64,000 nt of DNA, taken from assembly GCA_015057025.1 (NCBI GenBank), contig SVFD01000001.1, forward strand, positions 620,001 to 684,000. Direction: 5' to 3'. Both the position numbers and the translations under genes were made by a program. Positions 44,551 through 53,070 of the stretch are shown here, piece by piece. Under the pieces are notes generated by a model. The model was not told the origin of the DNA and did not search any database. It saw only the letters and a program-made list of their open reading frames with translations. Source of the DNA: Lachnospiraceae bacterium (GTDB lineage: Bacteria > Bacillota > Clostridia > Lachnospirales > Lachnospiraceae). Position 1 is the first letter of the stretch. Each line of letters starts with the position of its first letter.

Positions 44551-46806
44551 ATGGGTAACATAGCACAGGAAATGTCAAAGAGTGTATATGCTCCGATTAA
44601 CGGGAAGGCAGTTTCATTGGATGAAGTACCTGATCCTGTATTTGCCGATAAGGTATTGGGGGAAGGTTGTGCCATTATTCCGACAGATGGTAAAATTTAC
44701 AGTCCGGTAAACGGTGTTGTATCATCTGTTGCGGAAACGCTTCATGCCTACGGATTCACATCGGATGAAGATTTAGAGGTGTTGATTCATTTTGGTTTGG
44801 AGACAGTTTCTTTAAAAGGTGAAGGTTTTACGGCTCATGTCAAAGAGGGTGATAGAGTAAAGGTAGGAGACCTGATTGCAGAAGTTAATATGGATATGAT
44901 TCGAGAAAAGGAATTAAATACAATTACGCCTGTTTTGATTTGTGGTGGAGCAGATGACGAAGAATTAAGAGTTACTTTAGGTAATGTGAAAAAAGAAGAA
45001 ATTCTGATAAAATGTGTAAATTTTGTAGGAACAGCAAATGTAAATGAAGTAGAAGTTTCCGAAACTCTAATAGATGAGGCGGTTGATAAGAATGAAGGTA
45101 CAACCACCGAAAGTATGAAGGAAGTATCCAAAGCAAATAATGATAAACCTAAAAAAGAAAAGAAGAAATTAAAGTTCAATTTTGATTTTCTGCAGAAACT
45201 AGGTAAAGTTTTAATGACAGTCATTGCAGTTATGCCTGCAGCGGGCTTAATGATTAGTATAGGTAAGCTGGTTGCTATGGCAGGTGCTGATTTGGATGCA
45301 GTGGTTACTATCGGCAGTGTAATGGAAAATATCGGTTGGGCAGTTATTAATAACTTACATATTTTATTTGCGGCTGCTATCGGTGGGTCATGGGCTAAAG
45401 AGCGTGCTGGTGGTGCATTTGCGGCAATTATTGCTTTTATTTTAATTAATAATATTACAGGTGTTATTTTTGGTGTGACTTCAGATATGTTAGGTGATTC
45501 GGAAGCAGTGGTACATTCCCTTTTCGGACAGGAAATGCTGGTAGAAAATTATTTTACCTCGGTGCTTGGTGCACCGGCTCTTAACATGGGTGTATTTGTT
45601 GGTATTATATCCGGCTTTGTGGGTGGTATGGTATATAACAAGTTTTATAATTTCAGGAAGCTACCCGATGCGCTTTCTTTCTTTAATGGCAAGCGTTTTG
45701 TTCCATTGATGGTAATTGTATATTCAGTAGTGGTATCTTTAGTATTAGCTGCGGTTTGGCCTGTGGCACAGTCAGGAATCAATGCATTTGGTATCTGGAT
45801 TGCAAATTCTTCTGAGAGTTCACCGATTCTTGCACCATTTATTTATGGTACATTAGAGAGATTATTGCTACCCTTTGGATTGCATCATATGCTAACTATT
45901 CCCATGAATTATACTTCGTTTGGTGGAAGTTATATGATTCAGACAGGCGTCAATGCAGGTTCAGAAGTGTTCGGTCAGGATCCTTTATGGCTTGCATGGG
46001 TGACAGATTTGATTAATTTCAAGGACGCGGGAGATATGGCATCCTACACTCAGTTAATGGAAACCGTAATTCCGGCACGTTTTAAAGTGGGTCAGATGAT
46101 TGGTGCAACAGGTCTCTTGCTTGGCATTGCGTTGGCAATGTATCGTAGAGTAGATAAGGATAAAAAGAAACAATATCGTTCTATGTTTATTTCAACTGCA
46201 CTGGCTGTCTTTTTAACAGGTGTAACAGAACCAATTGAATTTATGTTTATGTTCTGTGCATTACCTCTTTATATTGTGTATGCATTACTTCAAGGTTGCG
46301 CGTTTGCGCTTTCGGGAATTATTGACTTAAGATTACATTCTTTTGGTAACCTAGAGTTTGTTACCAGAATTCCTATGTCTGTGAAGGCTGGTTTGACAGG
46401 AGATATTATCAATTTCTTAATATGTGTGGTAATTTTCTTGGTGATTGGCTATTTGGTAGCATACTTTATGATTGGAAAGTTCAAATTTGCTACACCCGGT
46501 CGTTTGGGTAATTATATGAATGAAAATGCAGAAGGCGATACTGCAAACAATGACGCAAAGACGGTTTCTGATAGCGGACAGCCTGAGCGAATCATTGCAC
46601 TTCTTGGCGGACGCGAAAATATTACTCTTGTGGATGCTTGCATGACAAGGCTTCGTGTTACTGTGAAAAATCCGGATTTGGTTGCAGATAAGGATGCGTG
46701 GAAGGCAGAAGGTGCATTGGGACTGGTAAAGAAGGATACCGGTATTCAGGCAATTTATGGTCCGAAAGCGGATGTTTTAAAGTCAGATATTAACGATATT
46801 TTATAA
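44551..46806 (+). CDS. malT: PTS glucose/maltose-family transporter, EIIA-EIIC-EIIB
   Basis: 751 residues in the order IIA-IIC-IIB. IIA: residues 1-140 with His65 and the phosphorylated His80 in VLIHFG. Linker 170-215. IIC: about 220-640, multi-helix membrane domain with the GLHHMLTIPMNYTSFGG loop. IIB: about 672-751 with Cys697 in DACMTRLR. It imports a sugar and phosphorylates it. With a MapP-like phosphatase and MalQ next door, the substrate is probably maltose, giving maltose 6'-phosphate. AAGGAGG precedes the ATG at 44551. Operon: PTS-mapP-malQ-ptsH-ptsI. The leading IIA order is less common than IIC-IIB-IIA. Confidence 0.85.
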   Translation: MGNIAQEMSKSVYAPINGKAVSLDEVPDPVFADKVLGEGCAIIPTDGKIYSPVNGVVSSVAETLHAYGFTSDEDLEVLIHFGLETVSLKGEGFTAHVKEGDRVKVGDLIAEVNMDMIREKELNTITPVLICGGADDEELRVTLGNVKKEEILIKCVNFVGTANVNEVEVSETLIDEAVDKNEGTTTESMKEVSKANNDKPKKEKKKLKFNFDFLQKLGKVLMTVIAVMPAAGLMISIGKLVAMAGADLDAVVTIGSVMENIGWAVINNLHILFAAAIGGSWAKERAGGAFAAIIAFILINNITGVIFGVTSDMLGDSEAVVHSLFGQEMLVENYFTSVLGAPALNMGVFVGIISGFVGGMVYNKFYNFRKLPDALSFFNGKRFVPLMVIVYSVVVSLVLAAVWPVAQSGINAFGIWIANSSESSPILAPFIYGTLERLLLPFGLHHMLTIPMNYTSFGGSYMIQTGVNAGSEVFGQDPLWLAWVTDLINFKDAGDMASYTQLMETVIPARFKVGQMIGATGLLLGIALAMYRRVDKDKKKQYRSMFISTALAVFLTGVTEPIEFMFMFCALPLYIVYALLQGCAFALSGIIDLRLHSFGNLEFVTRIPMSVKAGLTGDIINFLICVVIFLVIGYLVAYFMIGKFKFATPGRLGNYMNENAEGDTANNDAKTVSDSGQPERIIALLGGRENITLVDACMTRLRVTVKNPDLVADKDAWKAEGALGLVKKDTGIQAIYGPKADVLKSDINDIL

Positions 46807-46822
46807 AAAGAGGTGTTGACTT

Positions 46823-47659
46823 ATCAAATTATTAACACTTAATTGCCACAGTCTTGTGGAATCAGATTATTTACAAAAACTACAGGATTTTGTCGAAATG
46901 GTTGCAAAGGAAACTCCGGAGATTATTGCTTTGCAGGAGGTGAATCAAACCTGCTGCAAGGCAGAAGTTTCTGCTGAGGATTTGGTCGGATATTGTGCGT
47001 GTCGTGAAGAAGTAGTTATTAGAATAGACAATCATGTATACAATGTAACCGCACTTCTGAGGGAGAAGGGACTGTTATATTATTGGACTTGGTTACCCAT
47101 GAAGAAAGGATACGATATTTATGATGAAGGAATTGCATTGTTAAGCAGATATCCAATTCTGGAAACAGATGTGATTACGGTAAGCACCATTGATGATTAT
47201 AATAAATGGAAGACCAGAAAATTGGTTGGTATCCGAACTGAAGATACACCTGATGAGTGGTTTTTTAGTGTGCATTTCGGATGGTGGAATGATGCGGAAG
47301 AATCTTTTCAAACACAGTGGGAAAATACCCATGCATATATGAAAAAGTATGGTAAGGTATGGCTAATGGGTGATTCCAACAGTCCTGCCCAGGTGCGTAA
47401 TGAAGGTTATGATATGATTGTGTCCGATGGATGGATTGACAGTTATGAATTAGCAGCGGTTAAGGACAGCGGTATTACAGTCGGAACTGTCATTGATGGT
47501 TGGAAAGAAAAGATAAAACAGACGGATGGTATGCGTATCGATCAGATTTGGAGTAACAGGATTGTAAAAGTAAAAAAATCAGAAGTAGTATTCAATGGTC
47601 ACAAATATCCTGTTGTATCAGACCATTACGGAGTATTAGTTGATTATGAGAGGAATTAA
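46823..47659 (+). CDS. mapP: MapP-like maltose-6'-phosphate phosphatase, ATC start
   Basis: 278 residues of the endonuclease/exonuclease/phosphatase superfamily. Metal and catalytic residues: TLNCHS (Asn7), IIALQEVNQ (Glu), MGDSNSP and VVSDHYGV (Asp-His pair). In enterococci MapP dephosphorylates maltose 6'-phosphate after PTS uptake, and here it is right after the PTS gene and before malQ. The start: the first ATG/GTG is GTG at 46856, but the conserved strand KLLTLNCHS lies upstream of it in the same frame. The frame opens at 46820 and the only position with a good AGAGGTG at 7 bases distance is ATC at 46823. ATC start is inferred; a mutated ATG is the alternative. Confidence 0.75.
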   Translation: MKLLTLNCHSLVESDYLQKLQDFVEMVAKETPEIIALQEVNQTCCKAEVSAEDLVGYCACREEVVIRIDNHVYNVTALLREKGLLYYWTWLPMKKGYDIYDEGIALLSRYPILETDVITVSTIDDYNKWKTRKLVGIRTEDTPDEWFFSVHFGWWNDAEESFQTQWENTHAYMKKYGKVWLMGDSNSPAQVRNEGYDMIVSDGWIDSYELAAVKDSGITVGTVIDGWKEKIKQTDGMRIDQIWSNRIVKVKKSEVVFNGHKYPVVSDHYGVLVDYERN

Positions 47660-47662
47660 GCA

Positions 47663-49153
47663 ATGAAAAGAAGTGCAGGTGTTTTGCTTTCGATATCCAG
47701 CCTGCCGTCGAAATACGGTATCGGTTGTTTTTCGGAAAGTGCATATAAATTTGTAGATTGGCTGAAAGCTGCCGGTCAGACATATTGGCAGATTTTGCCA
47801 CTGGGTCCTACGGGATATGGTGACTCGCCGTATCAGTCTTTTTCTACCTTTGCCGGAAATCCATATTTTATTAGCTTGGAAGAATGGGTTAAAGAAGGAT
47901 TGTTAACTCATAAAGAATGTGATGAAACGGATATGGGTAAGGAATCGGCGTGCGTAGATTATGAGAAACTTTATGAGGGACGTTTTCCATTGTTTCGTAA
48001 AGCTTATAAAAGAAGCAATATCAGTCAAAAACCGGAGTTTATCAGTTTTTGTAGAGAGAATGAGGATTGGCTTTCAGATTATGCATTATTTATGGCAGTA
48101 AAAGATTCATTTAAGGGTGTGGCATGGAATGAATGGGACGAGAATATTCGATTACGCCAAAAAGATGCGTTAAAACAGTTTCGCAAGGAACTTGCGGAGG
48201 AGATTGAGTTTTATCAGTTTTTACAATTTTATTTTTATAAGCAGTGGATGGAACTGAAGAGATATGCCAATGAAAAGGGAATTAAAATTATTGGAGATAT
48301 ACCAATTTATGTTGCTTTTGATAGTGCAGATACATGGGCAAATCCATCTTTATTCCAATTGGATGAAAATAACATTCCAAAGGCGGTTGCCGGTTGTCCG
48401 CCGGATGGTTTTTCAGCAGATGGGCAGTTGTGGGGAAATCCGCTATATAACTGGGAACAATTGGAAAATAGAGGCTACGCGTGGTGGATTGAGCGCTTAA
48501 GACATTGTTTTAAACTATATGATGTAGTACGAATTGATCATTTCAGAGGCTTTGATGAATATTTTTCCATTCCCTATGGAGATACGACAGCCTTAAACGG
48601 TCATTGGGAAAAAGGACCGGGAATGAAACTATTTGAAGCAATGAAAGCCGGTTTGGGAGATAAAGATATCATTGCTGAGGACTTGGGCTTTATGACTGAA
48701 TCGGTGAAGGAACTTGTGAAGAACAGTGGATTTGCGAATATGAAGGTTTTGGAATTTGGATTTGATTCCAGAGATACCGGAAATAGGGAAGATTATCTTC
48801 CGCATAACTATGGAGAAAACTGTGTAGCTTATACCGGAACACACGATAACCAAACGGTTAGATCTTGGTTTGAAACTATAAGCGATGAAGAGCGTAACAT
48901 GGTGATGGAATATCTGGGAGATGAGCCGGAAAGTAGTAGGGAAATATGCAGGGCTTTTATTGAGTTGGTTATGAAAAGCAAAGCAAATATTTGTATTATT
49001 CCTATGCAGGATTATCTGGGCTATGATGATACAACACGAATGAATCAACCTTCTACAGTGGGTAAAAACTGGAGATGGCGCATGATAGATACGGATTTGA
49101 GTGATACACTTAAAGAAGAAATTATCTGTTATACTAGAAAATATGTAAGATAA
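47663..49153 (+). CDS. malQ: 4-alpha-glucanotransferase (amylomaltase)
   Basis: 496 residues, GH77. SYKFVDWLKAAGQTYWQILPLGPTGYGDSPYQSFSTFAGN is the N-terminal signature; VVRIDHFRGFDEYF holds the nucleophile Asp, IIAEDLGF the acid/base Glu, and YTGTHDNQTV the third catalytic Asp. It moves glucosyl or maltosyl units between alpha-1,4 glucans, turning maltose to glucose and longer dextrins. Its ATG lies three bases after the mapP stop, with AGAGGAA inside mapP. Confidence 0.95.
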   Translation: MKRSAGVLLSISSLPSKYGIGCFSESAYKFVDWLKAAGQTYWQILPLGPTGYGDSPYQSFSTFAGNPYFISLEEWVKEGLLTHKECDETDMGKESACVDYEKLYEGRFPLFRKAYKRSNISQKPEFISFCRENEDWLSDYALFMAVKDSFKGVAWNEWDENIRLRQKDALKQFRKELAEEIEFYQFLQFYFYKQWMELKRYANEKGIKIIGDIPIYVAFDSADTWANPSLFQLDENNIPKAVAGCPPDGFSADGQLWGNPLYNWEQLENRGYAWWIERLRHCFKLYDVVRIDHFRGFDEYFSIPYGDTTALNGHWEKGPGMKLFEAMKAGLGDKDIIAEDLGFMTESVKELVKNSGFANMKVLEFGFDSRDTGNREDYLPHNYGENCVAYTGTHDNQTVRSWFETISDEERNMVMEYLGDEPESSREICRAFIELVMKSKANICIIPMQDYLGYDDTTRMNQPSTVGKNWRWRMIDTDLSDTLKEEIICYTRKYVR

Positions 49154-49193
49154 AAATATAAAACTATAATGTAAGAAGAAAGGAAATAAAATT

Positions 49194-49451
49194 ATGAAAA
49201 CATTTGATTACACAATTAAGGATGAACTTGGAATTCATGCAAGACCTGCAGGTTTACTTGTAAAGGCGGCTAAGGCTTATGCCAGTGAAGTAAACTTAAC
49301 AAAAGGTGAAAAGACTGTTAACTGTACTAAACTTATGGCGCTTATGGGGTTGGGTGTGAAATGCGGTGATGTGGTTACCATATCAGTAAATGGAGATGAC
49401 GAAATAGCGGCGACAGAAGGTATGAAAACATTTTTTGAAGCAAATTTGTAA
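49194..49451 (+). CDS. ptsH: HPr-family phosphocarrier
   Basis: 85 residues. His15 in GIHARPAG is the residue phosphorylated by EI, and the length and pattern are those of HPr. At position 46, the regulatory serine of Firmicutes HPr is lysine (CTKLMALMGLG instead of the usual KSIMGVMSLG), so ATP-dependent HPr kinase control is probably absent. AGAAAGGAAA precedes the ATG. It carries phosphate from EI to EIIA of the nearby PTS. Confidence 0.9.
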   Translation: MKTFDYTIKDELGIHARPAGLLVKAAKAYASEVNLTKGEKTVNCTKLMALMGLGVKCGDVVTISVNGDDEIAATEGMKTFFEANL

Positions 49452-49463
49452 TGGGGTGATTTT

Positions 49464-51107
49464 ATGAAAAAATATACCGGAAAAGGTGTTTATGGAGCCA
49501 TTGCAATTGGTAAAGTTTCTCTTTTTCAGCGTCAGGATATCCAAGTGAAACGCCTTCATGTTGAGAATGAGGAATCGGAGATTGAACGATTTGAAGAGGC
49601 AAAGGAGAAGGCTGTTTCACAGTTGAAAGAAATCTACGAAAAGGCTTTGGTGGAAGTAGGAGAAACCAATGCCCAGATTTTTGAAGTACATATGATGATG
49701 CTGGAAGATGATGATTATAATGATGCTATTCGAGAAATAATCAGCAACCAGAATATGAATGCAGAGTATGCTGTGGCTACGACGGCGGATAATTTTGCAA
49801 CGATGTTTGCTGCAATGGATGATTCGTATATGCAGGCAAGAGCGGCTGATGTCAAAGATATATCCAACCGTGTAATAGCCTGTTTAAATAAAGAGGAAGA
49901 ACGACTGACTCAATCTGATGAGAAGATGATTGTATGTGCAGATGATTTGGCACCCAGCGAGACGGTTTCTTTGGATAAGGATATGGTGCTTGCTTTTGTG
50001 ACTGCCCAAGGTTCTACCAATTCTCATACTGCTATTCTTGCAAGGAATATGAATATTCCGGCAGTAATTGGTTTGGGTGATGTGTTTATAAAAGAAATAG
50101 AAGCTGGTTCTTTTGCCATCGTCGATGGTTTTACCGGAGACGTTATTGTTAATCCTGAAGAGGAAATTTTAAAAGAATATGAAAAGAAGCAGAAGGAAGA
50201 TGTGGAAAAGAAAGAACTGCTTTTAAAATTAAAAGGAAAAGAAAATGTTACGCTGGATGGTACCAAAATAAGTGTATATGCCAATATTGGTAGCGCTGAT
50301 AATATTGGAGCGGTTTTGTTAAATGATGCCGGAGGAATCGGTTTGTTTCGAAGCGAATTCCTATATTTGGAGAATATGGACTATCCTACGGAAGAGCAAC
50401 AGTTTCTTGTTTATAAAAAGGTACTGGAGAGTATGGCAACCAAGAAGGTTGTAATCCGTACGTTGGATATCGGTGCAGATAAGCAGGTGGATTATTTTAA
50501 ACTGGACAAGGAAGAAAATCCGGCGCTTGGATTAAGAGCTATTCGAATTTGTCTTACAAGACCGGAAGTATTTAAGACTCAGTTAAGAGCTTTGTATCGG
50601 GCATCTGTTTACGGCAATTTGGCTATTATGTTTCCAATGATTACTTCGGTTAGTGAAGTAGAACAGATTCTCGGAATTTGTGAATCTGTAAAAAAAGAAT
50701 TGAAAACAGAGGGGTTTGAGTATTCGGATAATATTGAACTTGGTATTATGATTGAAACACCGGCAGCTGCAATTATCAGTGATAAGTTGGCTCCATTGGT
50801 TGATTTTTTTAGTGTGGGGACTAATGACTTAACACAATATACACTTGCTTGTGATAGACAGAATCCAAATACAGAGCGTTTTTGTGATACACATCATGAG
50901 GCAATTTTGCGACTGATTGAGATTTCAGCCCAAAATGCCCACGCTAATGGAGCGTGGATTGGTATTTGTGGTGAATTGGCAGCAGATACAACACTTACGG
51001 AAACTTTTCTACGTATGGGTATTGATGAACTTTCGGTATCGCCTACTTTTGTTTTAAAATTAAGAGATACTATTCGAAATATTGATTTGGGTAAGGTAGA
51101 GATATAA
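49464..51107 (+). CDS. ptsI: PTS enzyme I (PEP-protein phosphotransferase)
   Basis: 547 residues, normal length. N-terminal HPr-binding helical domain, phosphohistidine His188 in GSTNSHTAILARNMNIPAVIG, and a C-terminal PEP-binding TIM barrel with GIGLFRSEFLYL, FSVGTNDLTQYTLACDRQN. It starts the PTS cascade by taking phosphate from PEP. ATG after GGGGTG; 12-base gap to ptsH. A maltose operon with its own ptsHI pair is unusual and suggests that these are either the only general proteins or a dedicated set. Confidence 0.95.
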   Translation: MKKYTGKGVYGAIAIGKVSLFQRQDIQVKRLHVENEESEIERFEEAKEKAVSQLKEIYEKALVEVGETNAQIFEVHMMMLEDDDYNDAIREIISNQNMNAEYAVATTADNFATMFAAMDDSYMQARAADVKDISNRVIACLNKEEERLTQSDEKMIVCADDLAPSETVSLDKDMVLAFVTAQGSTNSHTAILARNMNIPAVIGLGDVFIKEIEAGSFAIVDGFTGDVIVNPEEEILKEYEKKQKEDVEKKELLLKLKGKENVTLDGTKISVYANIGSADNIGAVLLNDAGGIGLFRSEFLYLENMDYPTEEQQFLVYKKVLESMATKKVVIRTLDIGADKQVDYFKLDKEENPALGLRAIRICLTRPEVFKTQLRALYRASVYGNLAIMFPMITSVSEVEQILGICESVKKELKTEGFEYSDNIELGIMIETPAAAIISDKLAPLVDFFSVGTNDLTQYTLACDRQNPNTERFCDTHHEAILRLIEISAQNAHANGAWIGICGELAADTTLTETFLRMGIDELSVSPTFVLKLRDTIRNIDLGKVEI

Positions 51108-52064
51108 TGATTCATTTACTTTTAATAATCATATACATTTCATTTATCAGCCTTGGTTTGCCTGATGGCTTACTTGGTTCAGCATGGCCCAGTATGTATG
51201 GTCCGTTGCAGGTGCCGGTGTCCTATGCCGGCATTCTCAGCATGCTTATATCAGGAGGGACTGTAGTTTCAGCACTTTTATGCGAGCGCTTGGTTAAAAA
51301 GCTGGGAACCGGTCTTGTAACAGCAATCAGTGTGGCTATGACTGCAGTAGCACTGTTTGGCTTTTCGTCAAGTACTGCATTTTGGCAGTTATGTTTGTGG
51401 AGTATTCCTTATGGGCTTGGCGCCGGTAGTGTGGATGCGGCATTGAACAACTTTGTCACAGGTAGCAGATTCCAAACCTTTAGGCCTTAAAAATACTGTA
51501 AAAATTCGCGGTGTGAAGGAAGTAATGATAACGTTCCTATGTTATTGTTCACTGGAACAGACGGCCGGATTATGGACAGTAAGTTATATTGTTCTGGAAA
51601 AGGGATTGGATGCAGATGTGGCAGCTATATGGGGCGCGCTCTTTTATCTTGGCATTACGGCAGGACGTTTTTTTGCAGGTTTTATCAGTGATAAATTAGG
51701 CGATAAAAATATGGTAAGACTGGGTATTGGTATCATAACTGCCGGTATTGTTATGATTATCCTGCCCTTTGGTATGATTTGTACCTTGATTGGTTTGCTG
51801 ACGGTAGGAATCGGTTGTGCGCCGATTTATCCTTGTTTGATTCATGAGACTCCGAACAATTTTGGTAAAGATGTTTCCCAGGCGGTGATCGGTGTACAGA
51901 TGGCAAGTGCTTACGTTGGAACAACTTTGATGCCTACCGTATTCGGTTGGATTGCAGAGGGACTGGGGATTGGTATTTTGCCAATATTTATAAGTGTTAT
52001 ATTGGTATTGATGTTACTTTTGTCAGAGCGATTAAATAGAATTGTGAAAAGAAAACTTTTATAA
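51107..52064 (+). pseudogene. MFS transporter, internally deleted and frameshifted
   Basis: The ATG overlaps the ptsI stop by one base. The N-terminal 117 residues (GLPDGLLGSAWPSMY, IPYGLGAGSVDAALNNFV) run in one frame to a stop at 51490. From about 51455 another frame gives the C-terminal half (LGLKNTVKIRGVKEVMITFLCYCSLEQTAGLW to the stop at 52064). In family members about 80-100 residues lie between these parts, including the central loop and the helices before it, so an out-of-frame deletion of roughly 250-300 bases happened near 51460. Sugar transport was the likely role. Loss appears recent since both halves are well conserved. Confidence 0.8.
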
Positions 52065-52083
52065 TTTTACTATTTGTATACAA

Positions 52084-52124
52084 AAAGTCGGTAAAATATG
52101 AATAAGATTTTACCGGCTTATTTG
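52084..52124 (+). terminator. Rho-independent terminator
   Basis: AAGTCGGTAAAAT pairs with ATTTTACCGGCTT (one wobble), then a T-rich tail. It ends the maltose operon. Confidence 0.85.
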
Positions 52125-52139
52125 ATTGTGGATTGTGAC

Positions 52140-52198
52140 CCTGTCGAGCTCGCGAAGCGTGCGAGATATAAACCAACCGCTATGCGGGTGCGCGTCGA
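52140..52198. repeat. GC-rich palindromic unit next to the IS remnant
   Basis: Small stems CTCGC/GCGAG (about 52150-52168) and CCGC/GCGG (about 52178-52188) within GTCGA ends (about 52143 and 52192), in otherwise AT-rich DNA. The word GCGAAGCG also occurs in the structured locus near 29470. It may be a REP-like sequence; only this copy is clear. Confidence 0.35.
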
Positions 52199-52206
52199 AT
52201 GTTATA

Positions 52207-52570
52207 CAAAAAATCACCTTTCCCATATAATGTAGTTGTTCAGGCTATCATTATATGAAAGGAGAGGTGATTTATATGGTCAATAAGGCAAACAGTTTAG
52301 CACACACAAAATGGGTATGTAAATATCATATTGTGTTCACTCCAAAGTATAGACGAAAATACTCTATAATTAATACAAAGAAAGCATAATTAAGTGTAAA
52401 AGAGTAGGAAGCCCTTTTTAAGGGTAGCAAGTAGTACCAAATCCCTTCAGGGGTAGCAAAAGCGGCAAAGGCAAGATTGCTTGGACGAAGTGAGAATCAG
52501 CGTCTTTAGGCGCTGTCCGATAATAATGGGCTTATAGCCCAAGAGCAAATTACCCTTTGAAAGGGTGGCT
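52207..52570 (+). mobile_element. Internally deleted IS200-type element
   Basis: The left end carries the subterminal hairpin AAATCACCT (52211-52219)/AGGTGATTT (52265-52273) with a further ATATAA/TTATAT pairing. The transposase start lies just after it. The 3' part (52391-52565) is a chain of short hairpins (GCGTC TTTA GGCGC, GGGC TTATA GCCC, ACCCTTTGAAAGGGT at the right end), the usual trailing region of single-gene IS200 elements. Only 38 codons of the transposase are left, so some 330 bases are missing. It can no longer move by itself. Confidence 0.75.
52276..52389 (+). pseudogene. TnpA (IS200, Y1 transposase) N-terminal remnant
   Basis: 37 residues with NSLAHTKWVCKYHIVFTPKYRRK, the well conserved N-terminus of IS200 transposases (about 150 residues in full). 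The HUH histidines and the catalytic tyrosine are gone. AGGAGAGGTG precedes the ATG. Sequence after TPKYRRK diverges, so the deletion edge lies near 52355-52390. Confidence 0.8.
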
Positions 52571-52838
52571 ATGATTTTCTAAGTATAATCGTCAGCATAG
52601 TTACAAACGCGATACAAATAAGAATACCAATTCCATACACCATAAAATCCATATCCAGTTTCTCTAACCAGGTAGGGTACGGTGCAGTATACATAGCCGG
52701 ATGTTTTTTATAATCCGTATACACGTGAAAAAACCTGCCGGTCAGCGTGCCGGATAAACATAATGTCAAAATGAATAAGAATCTTTTGACTTTTATAAGC
52801 GTTTCTGTTTTGGCGGTATTAGGTTGTTTGTTTGTCAT
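52569..52838 (-). CDS. Small two-helix membrane protein, 3' end at the IS edge
   Basis: 89 residues with hydrophobic segments at about 18-35 and 67-86. AAAGGAG lies 8 bases before the ATG. No family recognised. The TAG stop lies in the last few bases of the IS200-type right end, so the original C-terminus may have been cut by the insertion. Confidence 0.55.
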   Translation of the reverse strand: MTNKQPNTAKTETLIKVKRFLFILTLCLSGTLTGRFFHVYTDYKKHPAMYTAPYPTWLEKLDMDFMVYGIGILICIAFVTMLTIILRKS

Positions 52839-53012
52839 AGTAGTACTCCTTTAGGATGTTTCTAAATATAAAACACATAAAAGGAGAAAAAGGTTTCATT
52901 TTTTTCGAATGGGTAAGTATTGTGCTATTTGACGTTGGTGGGAAAATAGTATAGAGTGTAAAGGAGAAGAAAATTTGAATTTGTAGAACTAACAAAATAT
53001 TAAAAAAAGCTA

Positions 53013-53043
53013 TTGACTCCTACGTTGCGTGATAGTTTAGAGT
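53013..53043 (+). promoter_or_regulatory. MerR-type promoter with 19-base spacer
   Basis: TTGACT (53013-53018) and TAGAGT (53038-53043) are 19 bases apart, the stretched spacing used by MerR regulators, and an imperfect inverted repeat CTACGT/GTGATAG lies in the spacer. It suggests autoregulation of the next gene. Confidence 0.6.
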
Positions 53044-53070
53044 ATACTTATCGAGAGGAGGGAAAAGCCA

